A stretch of 64,000 nucleotides of DNA from Acidobacteriota bacterium. Its GTDB lineage: Bacteria; Acidobacteriota; Terriglobia; Acidiferrales; UBA7541. The notes beneath the pieces are model-generated. The model made no database searches and was not told where the DNA came from. It saw only the letters and a program-made list of their open reading frames with translations. Positions 63,824-64,000 of the stretch are shown piece after piece. The stretch covers positions 120,799 through 184,798 of the forward strand of contig JABCZJ010000011.1 in assembly GCA_013289715.1 (NCBI GenBank). The letters run 5' to 3'. The translations under genes and the position numbers were made by a program. Each line of letters starts with the position of its first letter. The first letter of the stretch is position 1.

Positions 63824-64000
63824 TTACTTATTCTTCAGCGCACGCCTGGTCGTTCTCTGCGCAGCACGTTTCTTTCCTTGCTCTTCGTCCCTTGACTGGA
63901 TGGCATGCGCGTTGACGATTGCCCGAATTAGTCCCGGAAAGCGTTGCTCGAGTTCCACGCAACGCGAGGTGTTGTGGACTTCCACACCGCGACGCTCACC
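63824..64000 (-). CDS. partial hypothetical protein (C-terminal end)
   Basis: The last 58 codons of a leftward gene that enters from the right edge. It reads GVEVHNTSRCVELEQRFPGL, then IRAIVNAHAIQSRDEEQGKK and a basic tail RAAQRTTRRALKNK, then TAA (63826-63824). The helical, Lys/Arg-rich tail suggests a nucleic-acid-binding protein. The family cannot be judged from this fragment. Confidence 0.5.
   Translation of the reverse strand, partial: GERRGVEVHNTSRCVELEQRFPGLIRAIVNAHAIQSRDEEQGKKRAAQRTTRRALKNK

Overview
The window looks like a chromosomal segment of an acidobacterium (Acidobacteriota, probably Terriglobia or a relative). This is an inference from gene content: three large Oar-like TonB-dependent receptors with an N-terminal carboxypeptidase-regulatory domain, small secreted TonB-C proteins, Ser/Thr kinases with Pro/Ala-rich tails, paired MdtB/MdtC-like RND pumps, and high-GC genes. 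No rRNA or marker gene is present to place it more precisely.

Region 1 (1 to about 16.6 kb) is an accessory gene-cassette array. About twenty short, unrelated genes in both orientations (secreted TonB-C proteins, a POTRA protein, an RlaP-type nucleotidyltransferase, a DUF3800 protein, membrane proteins, tiny zinc-ribbon and FDIF proteins) sit one or two at a time between at least 16 imperfectly palindromic sites. All sites with a recognisable orientation point the same way. They are built like integron attC sites (outer R boxes, inner L boxes, variable middle), but the outer boxes read about YCYGAT / ATCRGG instead of RYYYAAC / GTTRRRY. Stop codons lie next to or inside the sites, and several cassettes carry a promoter whose -10 box is only 6 to 9 nt from the start codon. 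No integrase gene is visible, and the array continues past the left edge. A 3' half of a tRNA-Arg marks its right side at 16.6 kb.

Region 2 (16.7 to 22.8 kb) holds a secreted protein, then three small modules (HigB/HigA, VapB/VapC, GIY-YIG nuclease). Each is preceded by a copy of a 55-63 bp repeat whose end resembles a tRNA-Arg 3' end; a decayed tRNA-Arg follows the last one. The HigB toxin has an in-frame TGA and the GIY-YIG gene is frameshifted. Two secreted metallo-beta-lactamase-fold proteins follow.

Region 3 (22.9 to 43.8 kb) is ordinary chromosome: a tripartite-pump operon (adaptor plus two RND subunits, translationally coupled), small membrane proteins, an Oar-like receptor, a second VapBC pair, a secreted M1 aminopeptidase, a Ser/Thr kinase, and two secreted proteins, one with a long Thr-rich tandem repeat.

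Region 4 (44.2 to 54.9 kb) has two divergent, paralogous Oar-like receptors flanking a secreted protein and a decayed paralogue fragment. An ORF-less group II intron lies directly after a strong terminator, followed by a TPR lipoprotein-like gene. Region 5 (55 to 64 kb) is housekeeping and metabolic: mtnA, a CPBP protease, uvrA, tRNA-Asn(GTT), and a divergent AraC regulator / aldo-keto reductase pair. A partial gene runs off the right edge.
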